Below are positions 42,227-51,229 of a stretch of 64,000 bases of DNA, piece by piece. Numbering within the stretch: the stretch's first letter is position 1; every line of letters starts with the position of its first letter. Where the stretch lies: contig JARGOG010000001.1 in NCBI GenBank assembly GCA_029212785.1, positions 30,586 through 94,585 of the forward strand. The letters run 5' to 3'. The DNA comes from Thalassobaculaceae bacterium (lineage in GTDB: Bacteria > Pseudomonadota > Alphaproteobacteria > Thalassobaculales > Thalassobaculaceae). The notes under the pieces are model-generated. The model was not told the DNA's origin. It made no database searches and was given only the letters and a program-made list of their open reading frames with translations. The translations under genes and the position numbers were made by a program.

Positions 42227-42886
42227 ATGCCGCTCATCGTCTACGGTCACGCTTTCTCGTCCTACACCCAGAAAGTCCTGCTCGCGCTCTACGAGAACGC
42301 GACTCCGTTCGAGTTCCGCGGCGTCGGGCCGGACCATCCGGAAAACTCCGCCGAGTGGCTGCGTCTCTGGCCGATCCGGAAGTTTCCGGTGTTGGTGGAT
42401 GGCGATCGCACGGTCGCGGAGACCAGCATCATCATCGAGCATTTGGGGCTACATCACCCTGGGCCCGTCCGGTTCCTGCCGGAGGACCCGCAGGCAGCGC
42501 TGGAGGTGCGGTTCCTCGATCGCTTCTTCGATCTGCACGTTATGGAGGCGGCCCAGCATGCCGTGAACGGCGCGTTGACCGGCATGGACGACCGGGCGCG
42601 CGACGGCAAGGCGCTGGCGGAGGAAAAGCTGGAGCGCGCCTACGCCTGGTTGGAGACCATGCTGGCGGGGCGTACCTGGGCGGCCGGTGATACGTTCAGT
42701 CTGGCCGACTGCGCCGCGTCGCCCTCGCTGTTTTACGCTGATTGGATACACCGGATTTCCGAGAGCTATCCGGTGCTGCGTGCCTATCGCGCGACGTTGC
42801 TCGCCCGTCCGGCTTATGCCCGGGCGGTGGAGGAGGCGCGGCCCTACCGGAACCTGTTCCCCCTGGGAGCACCGGATCGCGACTGA
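42227..42886 (+). CDS. Glutathione S-transferase family protein
   Basis: 219 residues: N-terminal thioredoxin fold (YGHAFSSYTQKVLLALYENA, with the cis-Pro in RKFPVLVDG and the glutathione site ETSIIIEHL) and an all-helical C-terminal domain (LAGRTWAAGDTFSLADCAAS). It may conjugate or reduce electrophiles. The ATG follows CGGAGAACACAAGCC. It is divergent from the HxlR gene and converges on the carbamoylase, 3 bp apart. Confidence 0.9.
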   Translation: MPLIVYGHAFSSYTQKVLLALYENATPFEFRGVGPDHPENSAEWLRLWPIRKFPVLVDGDRTVAETSIIIEHLGLHHPGPVRFLPEDPQAALEVRFLDRFFDLHVMEAAQHAVNGALTGMDDRARDGKALAEEKLERAYAWLETMLAGRTWAAGDTFSLADCAASPSLFYADWIHRISESYPVLRAYRATLLARPAYARAVEEARPYRNLFPLGAPDRD

Positions 42887-42889
42887 GCC

Positions 42890-43855
42890 TCAGTCGTCGG
42901 GGCGGGCGAGGGCCGGGTCGATCTTCTGTGCCTCTTCCGGCGTGACCGGTCCCTTGGTCCCGGTGACCAGAGCATAGGCGCCGGGCTCGCGGTGGCGCTC
43001 GAAGGCGAACACGCTGTCGCGATAGGATTTGCAGAGATCCAGGTCGCAGGTCGCGATCACCAGTTCATCCCCCTCGGTGACCGCCTGGGCGATGGTCTCG
43101 CCCGTCGGCGCGGCGATCAGGCTGCCGCCCATCTGGGGCACCCCTTCCTCCACGCCGGCCTTGGCGACGCCGACGACGAAGGTGGCGTTCTGGTAGGCGC
43201 CCGACTGCAGGACGATCTCGTTGTGGTGCCAGGACAGGCGGTCATGCTCGGGCGCGGGTGGGTTGTGGATCGGTGTGTTGTAGCCGATCAGTACCATCTC
43301 GGCGCCCTGCAGGCCGAGTACCCGATAAGTCTCGGGCCAGCGCCGGTCGTTGCAGATCGCCATGCCGATGCGCCCGCCGAAGGCGTCGAACACCCTGAAA
43401 CCCAGATTGCCCGGCGCGAAATAGCGCTTCTCCAGGTGTTGGAAGGCGCGCCACGGCTCGTGCTCGCGGTGGCCGGGCAGGTGGATCTTGCGGTACTTGC
43501 CGACGATGGCCCCGGACGTGTCGACCAGGATCGCGGTGTTGAAACGGGTACCGTCGGCGGTGAGTTCGGCATAGCCGATAGAGAAGCCGATCCCGAGATC
43601 GCCGGCCGCCTCGAACAGCGGTCGGGTCTCGGGGCCCGGCATCTGCCGCTCATAGAACCGGTCGAGATCCGCCTCATCCTCGAAATACCAGCGCGGAAAG
43701 AAGGTGGTCAGCGCCAGCTCGGGATAGACGATCAGATCAGCGCCGCGGGCCTTGGCCCGCTGCATCAGCCCGATCAGCCGGGTCACGGTCGCGCTGCGGG
43801 TCGTCTCCAGGGCAATGGGGCCGACTTGGGCGGCGGCAACGGTCACTGGGCGCAT
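42890..43855 (-). CDS. N-carbamoyl-D-amino-acid hydrolase
   Basis: 321 residues, nitrilase superfamily. The Glu-Lys-Cys triad is E46 (VYPELALTTFFPRW), K123 (GKYRKIHLPGH) and C168 (AICNDRRWPE). Long stretches match, as I recall, the Agrobacterium D-carbamoylase (PELALTTFFPRW, MPGP, FQHLEKRYF, GYNTP). It removes the carbamoyl group from N-carbamoyl-D-amino acids, releasing D-amino acid, CO2 and ammonia, the second step of D-hydantoin use. The ATG at 43855 is chosen; a longer frame runs into the next gene. No dihydropyrimidinase-type D-hydantoinase is visible in the window. Confidence 0.9.
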   Translation of the reverse strand: MRPVTVAAAQVGPIALETTRSATVTRLIGLMQRAKARGADLIVYPELALTTFFPRWYFEDEADLDRFYERQMPGPETRPLFEAAGDLGIGFSIGYAELTADGTRFNTAILVDTSGAIVGKYRKIHLPGHREHEPWRAFQHLEKRYFAPGNLGFRVFDAFGGRIGMAICNDRRWPETYRVLGLQGAEMVLIGYNTPIHNPPAPEHDRLSWHHNEIVLQSGAYQNATFVVGVAKAGVEEGVPQMGGSLIAAPTGETIAQAVTEGDELVIATCDLDLCKSYRDSVFAFERHREPGAYALVTGTKGPVTPEEAQKIDPALARPDD

Positions 43856-43949
43856 GGCAGTACATCCCGGAGGCAGGATCAACGACCCGCGATCATCCGA
43901 TGTTGCAGGTGCGAAGGGAAGACATGAACCGGCTCCGGGCAGCCGCGGA

Positions 43950-44798
43950 TCAGTCGTCCCAGCCGTAGAGCCGGCCCGGATTGTCCTGCAGGATCGCCCG
44001 GCGAATGCCGTCATCGGGGAACCAGTCGGCGACGGCGCGGTACAGCCCGGCGGTGTCCAGGTCCTGATACGCCACGACCGCGTCGCTGCGGGTCGTGGCG
44101 CCGGAATGGTTCGGCGTGTGCGGCCAGTCGCTGGCCCAGACCATGCGGTCCGGCGCCATGGCGTGGATCGTCCGCGCAAGCTCGGCCACCCCGTCGCCAT
44201 GTGGCCCGGTGGAGATCCGATAGGATCCCGACAGCTTCACCCAGGCGCCGCCCTCGACCAGCCGGCGCATGTCCTCGATGTGGGATTCCGGGCCGCGCGG
44301 GTCGATCGTGCCGAAATGATCGAGAACCAGCGGCACGCCGAGGCGCGGCTGTACCGCCGCGAGTTCGGCCAGGGTCTGCGGATCGCAGAACACCTGGATG
44401 TGCCAGTCGCTGCCGGAGAGCAGGCGGTCGAATTTCGGCAGGACGTCGGCGATCGGCGCCGCCACGGCGCGAACCGAGCGCAGGTTCACCCGCACACCGC
44501 GCACCCGGCGGGCGTGCAGGGCGGCGAGATCCGCGTCGGTGATGCTGTCCGGATCGATCACGGCGACACCGCGGGCGGCATCGCCGAACCCGTCGAGCGC
44601 GTCCAGCGTGCAGGCATTGTCGGTGGCGTAGGCGCTCGGCTGGATCACCACGACCCGGGCGATTCCGGTGCCGGAAACCGCCTTCCAGTAGTCGTCAATG
44701 CCGGCCGGCGCCACGGTATAGCTGCGGGGTTCGGCGAAGGGGAAGCGGGCCTGATCCCCGAAGATATGCATATGGCAGTCGACCGCGCGGATCGTCAT
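43950..44798 (-). CDS. Amidohydrolase-family metal-dependent hydrolase
   Basis: 282 residues, TIM-barrel amidohydrolase of the Amidohydro_2/LigI-like type. H9 and H11 (DCHMHIFG), the mid-barrel His of LVLDHFGTID and the catalytic Asp of WASDWPHTPN are present. Relatives hydrolyse lactones (2-pyrone-4,6-dicarboxylate) or decarboxylate; few act on amides. It lies 94 bp before the carbamoylase on the same strand and may share its transcript. Confidence 0.87.
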   Translation of the reverse strand: MTIRAVDCHMHIFGDQARFPFAEPRSYTVAPAGIDDYWKAVSGTGIARVVVIQPSAYATDNACTLDALDGFGDAARGVAVIDPDSITDADLAALHARRVRGVRVNLRSVRAVAAPIADVLPKFDRLLSGSDWHIQVFCDPQTLAELAAVQPRLGVPLVLDHFGTIDPRGPESHIEDMRRLVEGGAWVKLSGSYRISTGPHGDGVAELARTIHAMAPDRMVWASDWPHTPNHSGATTRSDAVVAYQDLDTAGLYRAVADWFPDDGIRRAILQDNPGRLYGWDD

Positions 44799-45044
44799 CG
44801 TTTCCCCCTTCGGACCGGTTTTTGTCGGGCGTTGGCCCGTTGTGTCGAGTATCGGTCATCGGCGGGCTGGTTTCCCACCGCAAATCGCCCGGCGGCGCGC
44901 TTTAAGGCGCTGATCGCAGGAGTAAAATTCCGCAATGTGCCCGTCCTCGATCTGGACAAGTCGTTTCAATCCTTCCGATACTGTGGACGCGGCTGGGTGT
45001 GTCGATTTCGCCGGATTGTCGCGCGTTCAGAATAGGAGACAGCG

Positions 45045-45956
45045 ATGTCGTCGACAGCGAAGCCTGACACCCCGGAACTGGAGCCCTGGCAGTGGCCGGA
45101 CGAGCGCTGGCAGGCGATCGTCGACAAGGTCCGCGCCGGCCGCAGCCTGAAGCCGAAGAGTTGGAAGGACGGGGCGAAATGCGCCGTCGCCATCTCGTTC
45201 GACAGCGATCACGAGACCAGCACCCTGCGCTGGGGTCATTCTTCGCCGGGCAAACTCTCCCAGGGCCAGTATGGTGGCCGGGTGGCGATCCCGCGGATCC
45301 GCAAGCTGCTGGCCAAATACGACGTGAAGGCCTCGTTCTTCGTGCCGGCGGTGGTCGCCAAGATCCATCCCGACGAGCAGCGCGGTCTGGTGGACGAAGG
45401 CCATGAGATCGGCATTCACGGCTGGATCCACGAGCTCAACAGCAAGCTTCCGCCGGCCGACGAGCGCGACCTGATGATGCGCGCCGCCGACGCGCTCGAG
45501 AAGATCAGCGGCAAGCGTCCGGTCGGCGTGCGGACAGCGTCCTGGGATTTCTCGGAGCACACGCTGGCGATCGCCCGCGAGATGGAGCTTCTCTACGACA
45601 GCTCCCTGATGGCCGATGACGAGCCCTACGAGTTGCTGGAAGAGGGCGAGGCGACCGGGATTGTCGAGCTGCCGGTCGAGTGGATCCGCGACGATGCCGT
45701 CTATTTCAACATGGACCGGTTCTCGGCGTTGCGGCCCTACACGCCGCCGTCCAGCGTGCTTGAGGTGTTCAAGGCCGAGTTCGACGGCGCCTATGCCGAA
45801 GGTGGGCTGTTCCTGCTGACCATGCACCCGCATATCATCGGCCATCGCTCGCGCATCGCGCTGTTGGACAAGCTGATCGCGTACATGCAGGGCCATGAGG
45901 GCGTCTGGTTCGCCACCCATGCTGAGGTCGCCCAGTACTGCAAGGACAATGCCTGA
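45045..45956 (+). CDS. Polysaccharide deacetylase-family protein (PuuE-like)
   Basis: 303 residues, NodB-like barrel. The motif 1 Asp pair is in AISFDSDHETST (D53, D55), the metal His pattern in EIGIHGWIHELN and a later motif RTASWDFSEHTLAIARE. In this subfamily members act on small amides; PuuE relatives are cofactor-independent allantoinases. Lack of a signal peptide argues for a cytoplasmic, small-molecule substrate, in keeping with the window's ureide theme. It is an alternative to sugar deacetylation, which I consider less likely. ATAGGAGACAGCG precedes the ATG. Confidence 0.85.
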   Translation: MSSTAKPDTPELEPWQWPDERWQAIVDKVRAGRSLKPKSWKDGAKCAVAISFDSDHETSTLRWGHSSPGKLSQGQYGGRVAIPRIRKLLAKYDVKASFFVPAVVAKIHPDEQRGLVDEGHEIGIHGWIHELNSKLPPADERDLMMRAADALEKISGKRPVGVRTASWDFSEHTLAIAREMELLYDSSLMADDEPYELLEEGEATGIVELPVEWIRDDAVYFNMDRFSALRPYTPPSSVLEVFKAEFDGAYAEGGLFLLTMHPHIIGHRSRIALLDKLIAYMQGHEGVWFATHAEVAQYCKDNA

Positions 45957-46080
45957 TCCGTCCCGCACCGGCGTTTCATTACCTGCGGGGTAATCGATCT
46001 GCCGGTGCCGGTCTCTTAGGTTCTGCTCGCCGCGGCTGAGACGGTCGGGATCCTCCCGACGCGCCCGGCGAGGAGGACCC

Positions 46081-46437
46081 ATGACCGACCTGCCCGAGAT
46101 TGCCGGAGACGTCACGTTCATTGTCACGCTGGAGGTGCGGGAGGAGGCGGTCGGACGGTTTCTCGACCTGCTGCACCCGGTGCTCGACGCGATGCGCCAC
46201 GAGCCGGGCTTCGTCAATGCCGTGCTGCACCGCGACCCGGCCGAGGCCAATCGCTTCATGATTTATGAGACCTGGGGCGATCTGGACGACGTTGTTCGGG
46301 TGCAGATGCATCGGGACTATCGACAGGCCTACTGGAGCGCCCTTCCGGACCTGCTGCGCACCGAGCGGGTGATCCAGGTCTGGCAGCCGGTCCGCAGCGA
46401 CTTCGGAAAGCCGATCGAAACGATCGTCGCTCAGTAG
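46081..46437 (+). CDS. Antibiotic biosynthesis monooxygenase (ABM) domain protein
   Basis: 118 residues, a dimeric ferredoxin-like ABM fold: FIVTLEVREEAVGRFLDLLH, then EPGFVNAVLHRD, then RFMIYETWGD. Members are small cofactor-free monooxygenases or quinol-type enzymes. GAGGAGGACCC gives a strong ribosome site. Its last 7 bp overlap the convergent SDR gene. Function within the locus is unclear. Confidence 0.85.
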   Translation: MTDLPEIAGDVTFIVTLEVREEAVGRFLDLLHPVLDAMRHEPGFVNAVLHRDPAEANRFMIYETWGDLDDVVRVQMHRDYRQAYWSALPDLLRTERVIQVWQPVRSDFGKPIETIVAQ

Positions 46438-47195
46438 TTCGGGATGCCGAGGGTGAGACCGCCATCGACGAACAGGATGCTGCCGGTCACGTAGCTCGCC
46501 CGCTGTGACAGCAGGTAGGCGACCAGGTCCACCAGCTCCTCCGGTCGGCCGGCGCGTCCGAGCGGGATGCGCGCGACCTTGGCCGCATGCTCGGCCTGAC
46601 CGGCACCTTCGGCATGCGCCATTACCCGTTCCGTGCCGATCAGGCCGGGGGCCACGGCGTTGACCCGGATGGAGAGCGGGGCGAGTTCGATCGCCAGGTT
46701 ACGGGTGAGCTGGGAGAATCCGGCCTTGGACGCGCCGTAATGGGCGATGCCGGGGCGGGCCAGCGTCGAGGCGCTGGAGCCGATATTGACGATCGAACCG
46801 CCGATGCCGGCATCCGCCATGCGCCGGCCCAGCGCCTGGACCATCAGGAACGGCGCGCGCAGGTTCAGGTTGAGCACCGCGTCCCACTCCGCGACCGCCA
46901 TGTCGAACAGCGGCGTGACCGGATAGATACCGGCCGCGTTCACCAGGCCGGAGATTGGTCCGCAAGCGTCCCAGGCGGCGGCCACCAGACGCTCCGCCGC
47001 CGCCGGGTCGCAGAGGTCGCCGGCGAAGGGATGGAATGGGGGGCCGAGCGCGTCGCAGGCCCGCGCGAGACCGTCGGCATCGACGTCGATCCCGGCGACC
47101 GTCACGCTCGATCCGACGAGATGACGGGCGATGGCGAGGCCGATCCCGGAAGCCGCGCCGGTGACGATGACCGTATCGGGCAGATCGCTGCTCAT
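46431..47195 (-). CDS. Short-chain dehydrogenase/reductase
   Basis: 254 residues. The NAD(P) motif is TGAASGIG, NAG is in LVNAAGIYP, and the catalytic Ser, Tyr and Lys are in NIGSSAS and HYGASKAGF. The ATG at 47195 overlaps the DppF-like gene as ATGA, so it is the last gene of the Dpp operon. A second SDR is the first gene of the same operon. The substrate is probably an alcohol or sugar-type group on the imported compound. Confidence 0.93.
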   Translation of the reverse strand: MSSDLPDTVIVTGAASGIGLAIARHLVGSSVTVAGIDVDADGLARACDALGPPFHPFAGDLCDPAAAERLVAAAWDACGPISGLVNAAGIYPVTPLFDMAVAEWDAVLNLNLRAPFLMVQALGRRMADAGIGGSIVNIGSSASTLARPGIAHYGASKAGFSQLTRNLAIELAPLSIRVNAVAPGLIGTERVMAHAEGAGQAEHAAKVARIPLGRAGRPEELVDLVAYLLSQRASYVTGSILFVDGGLTLGIPNY

Positions 47196-48202
47196 GCGGC
47201 GAAGTGGCAGGCCGCTTCCTGGCCGGGCCAATCGGCGCGCAGTTCCGGCTCGATCTCGGCGCAGCGCGGCTGGACCATCGGGCAGCGATTGCGGAACCGG
47301 CAGCCGCTCGGCAGATTGCCCGGATTCGGCGGCTCGCCCTCCAGCGTGAAGGTGTCGGTGACCCGCGCCCCGCCGATCTCGGGGATCGCCGACAGCAGCG
47401 AGCGGGTATAGGGATGGCGCGGCGTCTCGAACACCGCCTCGATCTCACCGAATTCGACCACCTTGCCGAGATACATCACCGCGATCCGGTTGCAGATCAT
47501 CCGCACGACCGACAGGTCGTGGGAGATGAACAGGTAAGTGAGGTCGAACTGTTTGCGGAGATCCAGCAGCAGGTTGAGGATTGTCGCCTGAACCGAGACG
47601 TCGAGGCCGGAGGTCGGCTCGTCCAGGACGACCAGACTCGGCTGCAGGGTGAGGATGCGCGCGAGGCCGACGCGACGCTGCTGACCGCCGCTGATCTCGT
47701 GCGGGTACAGGTCCAGATGGCCCGCCGGCAGGCCGACCGCCTGCAGGATCGCCCGTACCCGCTCCTCGCGTTCGTCATAGCCGAGGGAACCGTGGTGAAT
47801 CACCAGCGGTTCATGCAGGGAACGGCGGATCTTCCAGCGTGGATCGAGCGAGGCGCCCGGATCCTGGTAGGAGTACTGCAGGTGGCGCCGGGTTTCGCGG
47901 GCGGCGCTCGGCGTCTGGCCGGCGATGTCGTTGCCCTCGAAGATCAGGTCGCCGGAGGTGGGCTGGTGGATGCCCATGATGGTCTTGCCGAGGGTCGACT
48001 TGCCGCAGCCGCTCTCACCGACGATGCCGAGGATCTCGCCCTTGTCGACGGTGAAGGACACGTCGTCCAAGGCGCGCAGCACGCCTTTCTGGAAACCGAA
48101 GGCGTTGCGTACCGCGAAATGCTTGGTCAACTGACGGACGTCGAGGATCGTGCGCTCGTTGACCTGGGTGCGCCGCGGGGCGGAGGGGGCGTCCACGTTC
48201 AT
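47192..48202 (-). CDS. Dpp/Opp-type ABC transporter ATPase (DppF-like)
   Basis: 336 residues: Walker A GESGCGKST, signature ISGGQQRRVGLARIL, Walker B LVVLDEPTSGLD, then the C-terminal Cys motif CRFRNRC. The ATG at 48202 overlaps the previous gene's stop (ATGA). Partner of the DppD-like ATPase. Confidence 0.94.
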   Translation of the reverse strand: MNVDAPSAPRRTQVNERTILDVRQLTKHFAVRNAFGFQKGVLRALDDVSFTVDKGEILGIVGESGCGKSTLGKTIMGIHQPTSGDLIFEGNDIAGQTPSAARETRRHLQYSYQDPGASLDPRWKIRRSLHEPLVIHHGSLGYDEREERVRAILQAVGLPAGHLDLYPHEISGGQQRRVGLARILTLQPSLVVLDEPTSGLDVSVQATILNLLLDLRKQFDLTYLFISHDLSVVRMICNRIAVMYLGKVVEFGEIEAVFETPRHPYTRSLLSAIPEIGGARVTDTFTLEGEPPNPGNLPSGCRFRNRCPMVQPRCAEIEPELRADWPGQEAACHFAA

Positions 48203-49245
48203 GCCAGTGCGTGCCTCTTTTCCTCGGCGACCGGATGGTAGCAGCGAACCGCATGCCCGACGCCGACCGGCGTCACCTCGGGCCGGGTCTGCTGGCAGAC
48301 CTCCGTCGCGTATTCGCAGCGTGGATGGAACCGGCAACCCGGCGGCGGGTTCACCAGCCCGGGAATGTCGCCGGGAATGCCGGAGATGCCGCCGTCTCGG
48401 CTCGGCAGGCTCTTGAGCAGGCGGTTGGTGTAGGGGTGGCTCGGGCGCTTGAAGAAGCCTTCGCTGGAGGCCGCCTCCATTTCCTGACCGGCATACATCA
48501 CGGTGATGCTGTCGCAGATCTCCCAGGCCGTGCCGAGATCGTGGGTGGTGAACAGCACCGAGATGTCATGATCGGTCGCCAGCTTGCGCAGCAGCTTCAG
48601 GATCTGCGCCTGGATCGTCACGTCGAGGGCGGTGGTCGGCTCGTCGGCGATGATCAGCTTCGGCTCGGGCAGCAGTGCCATGGCGATCATCAGGCGCTGG
48701 CGCTGACCGCCACTGACCTCGTGCGGGAACTTCTTCAGCACCGACTCGGGATCCGGAAGCTGGACCAGGCGCAGCAACTTCAACACCCGCTCATAGTCGG
48801 CCTTGCGGCGGCGCGAGCCGTGAAAGCGGGGCAGCCAACCGGACCGGGCGGCGTCGCTGTCATCCAGTTCCGGCGATTTCCACTTCATCAGGTCCATGAT
48901 CTGGGCGCCGATGGTGAAGACCGGGTTGAACGAGCTGAACGGGTCCTGGGGAATGAAGGATATCCGCCGGCCGCGCACATTCGCCGCGAGAATGTTCGGG
49001 TCGACCTTCAGCAAGTCGGTGCCGTCGAACTCGATGGTGCCGGATTCCAGCCGCGCCGAGTTCTTCGGCAGCACGCCGAGGATCGAGCGCGCGAGCGTGG
49101 TCTTGCCGCAGCCGCTCTCGCCGACCAGACCGACGATCTGGCCACGGCCGATGGTCAGATTCACGTTGTCGAGCACCTTGGCCACGCCGCCATCGGTGGC
49201 GAAGCTGACTTTGAGGTCGCGCACCCGCAGCAGGTCATTTGTCAT
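48199..49245 (-). CDS. Dpp/Opp-type ABC transporter ATPase (DppD-like)
   Basis: 348 residues: Walker [10 protein letters not shown], signature [15 protein letters not shown], Walker [13 protein letters not shown], and a C-terminal [14 protein letters not shown]. The start at 49245 overlaps the DppC gene by 11 bp and has GGAGCAGCCGCC upstream. An insertion around residues 120-150 ([20 protein letters not shown]) is unusual for DppD proteins. Confidence 0.93.
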   Translation of the reverse strand: MTNDLLRVRDLKVSFATDGGVAKVLDNVNLTIGRGQIVGLVGESGCGKTTLARSILGVLPKNSARLESGTIEFDGTDLLKVDPNILAANVRGRRISFIPQDPFSSFNPVFTIGAQIMDLMKWKSPELDDSDAARSGWLPRFHGSRRRKADYERVLKLLRLVQLPDPESVLKKFPHEVSGGQRQRLMIAMALLPEPKLIIADEPTTALDVTIQAQILKLLRKLATDHDISVLFTTHDLGTAWEICDSITVMYAGQEMEAASSEGFFKRPSHPYTNRLLKSLPSRDGGISGIPGDIPGLVNPPPGCRFHPRCEYATEVCQQTRPEVTPVGVGHAVRCYHPVAEEKRHALA

Positions 49246-50098
49246 GGCGGCTGCTCCGTCGGATGCGGGGATCGAGGATATCGCGCAGACCGTCACCCAG
49301 CAGGTTGAAGCCCATCACCACCAGGAAGATCGCGATGCCGGGCGCGGTGGCGTACCACCAGGCTTCGGGCAGGAACTCCCGGGATTCGGAGATCATCCGG
49401 CCCCATTCCGGCGAGGGCGCCGGGGCGCCGAGGCCGAGGAAGCCGAGCACGGCGGCGGTCAGGATCGTGCCGCCCATGCCGATGGTCGTGCGCACGATGA
49501 TCGAGGACAGGATGTTGGGCAGGATATGCAGGATCATCACCCGGGCCGGCGACGCGCCCAGCGCCACGCTCGCCTCGATGAACACCTCGTTCTGCACCGA
49601 GCGGGTCTCGGCGTAGACCAGCCGTGCCCAGAACGGCCAATAGGTCACCGACAGTGCCAATATGACATTCTCGATGGACGGGCCGAGGGTCTGGGCGATG
49701 GCGATGGCCAGTACAACCTGCGGGACGGCGAGGAAGATGTCGGACACCCGCATCAGCGCGTCGCTGAGCCAGCTGTGATAGTAGCCGGCCAGCAGGCCGA
49801 TCGGGACGCCGATCAGGACGGAGGCGGCGATGGCGATCACCGCGATGGTGATGGTGATCCGGGCGCCGTAGAGGATGCGGCTGTAGATGTCGCTGCCCAT
49901 GCGGTCAGTGCCGAAGAAATGGGCGAAGCCCGGCCCCTGCAGCCGCTCGGAGGGATGGAACTCCAGCACGTCCTCGGGGTGGGTCGACAGGATCGGCGCG
50001 AAGATCGCGGTCAGGATCAGCAGCAGGATGATCAGGGCGCCGATCAGGGCGACGCGGTCCTCGACCAGCTTGCGGAAGATGAAGGACAGGGTTTCCAT
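49235..50098 (-). CDS. Dpp/Opp-type ABC transporter permease (DppC-like)
   Basis: 287 residues, six helices, with HFFGTDRMGSDIYSRILYGA and the EAA loop (SVALGASPARVMILHILPNI). It follows the DppB-like gene by 7 bp and forms the second half of the channel. Confidence 0.95.
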   Translation of the reverse strand: METLSFIFRKLVEDRVALIGALIILLLILTAIFAPILSTHPEDVLEFHPSERLQGPGFAHFFGTDRMGSDIYSRILYGARITITIAVIAIAASVLIGVPIGLLAGYYHSWLSDALMRVSDIFLAVPQVVLAIAIAQTLGPSIENVILALSVTYWPFWARLVYAETRSVQNEVFIEASVALGASPARVMILHILPNILSSIIVRTTIGMGGTILTAAVLGFLGLGAPAPSPEWGRMISESREFLPEAWWYATAPGIAIFLVVMGFNLLGDGLRDILDPRIRRSSRHDK

Positions 50099-50105
50099 CG
50101 GCGAC

Positions 50106-51110
50106 CTACCGGCTCTCGCGGGGATCGATGAAGCCGTGGACCACGTCCACGGTCAGGTTCACGACGATGAAGATCACGCCGGAGACGACGGTGAAGCCCA
50201 TGATCGCGTTGTAGTCGGACTGCAGGATCGATTGCACTGCGTAGTAGCCGAGGCCGGGCCAGTCGAACACCGCCTCCACCACCACCGCGCCGGCGATCAG
50301 GATGCCGAAGATCAGGCCGATCTGGGTGACCGTTCCGATCAGCGCGTTGCGCAGCACGTATTTCCACACGATCACGCGGCGCGGCATGCCCATGGCCTCC
50401 TCGTACATGACGTAGTTCGAGTTGATCGCTTCCAGCACGCCGGCGCGGGTGAAGCGCACGATGGTGGCGAGCGCCGGGAAGGCAAGCGTCATCACCGGCA
50501 GGATCATGTGCGAGAGGACGTCCCAGAAGGTCTCGGGATCGCCCATCAGGATCGAGTCGATCAGGAAGAACCCGGTCACCACGTCCGGCCCCCAGCCGGC
50601 GACACGGCCCTGCAGCGGGGTCCAACCGAGTTCCATGGCGAACAGCAGTTGAAACAGGATGGCGAGCCAGAAGCTGGCGATGGCGAGGCCGGAGACGGTG
50701 ATGATGCGGAGCACGTGGTCCAGCATCGAGTTGCGCTCAAGCGCCGAGATCACACCGAGCGGGATGCCGAACAGAGCCGAGACGAAGACCGCGACGAAGG
50801 TGAGTTCCAGCGTCGCCGGTAGTCGGCTGGACAGGTCTTCGGAAATCGGGCGGAGCGTATAGAGACTGACGCCGAAATCGCCCTGCAGCACGGCGACGAT
50901 GTAGCGCCAGAGCTGGATGTGCATCGGCTGGTCGAGGCCGAGCTGGCGGCGGAGCGCTTCGATCTGCTCGGCGGTGGCGTTGTCGCCGGCGACGAAGGCG
51001 ACCGGATCGGCCGGAATGATATGGCTGATGACAAAGGTGATGACGATCAGCCCGAGAACCGTCGGCACGAACCAGAAAAGGCGATTGAGAATGAGAACGA
51101 GAAGTTTCAC
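50106..51110 (-). CDS. Dpp/Opp-type ABC transporter permease (DppB-like)
   Basis: 334 residues from a GTG at 51110, whose product VKLLVLILNRLFWFVPTVLG matches the usual DppB start. An ATG at 51137 would add 9 residues; neither has a strong ribosome site. Family landmarks include LRRQLGLDQP and the C-terminal EAVFDWPGLGYYAV. It lies 119 bp after the binding protein gene. Confidence 0.94.
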   Translation of the reverse strand: MKLLVLILNRLFWFVPTVLGLIVITFVISHIIPADPVAFVAGDNATAEQIEALRRQLGLDQPMHIQLWRYIVAVLQGDFGVSLYTLRPISEDLSSRLPATLELTFVAVFVSALFGIPLGVISALERNSMLDHVLRIITVSGLAIASFWLAILFQLLFAMELGWTPLQGRVAGWGPDVVTGFFLIDSILMGDPETFWDVLSHMILPVMTLAFPALATIVRFTRAGVLEAINSNYVMYEEAMGMPRRVIVWKYVLRNALIGTVTQIGLIFGILIAGAVVVEAVFDWPGLGYYAVQSILQSDYNAIMGFTVVSGVIFIVVNLTVDVVHGFIDPRESR

Positions 51111-51229
51111 CGGCGTATCCGTAAACCCTGGAGGCATGACGGTCCGGTCGGACGCCGGCGGAACCCGAAGGTCCGTCCGGCGCCCGACCCGTGGTCGGTA
51201 TCAGAGCCGACGCGAGGTCGGCCCGTGGC

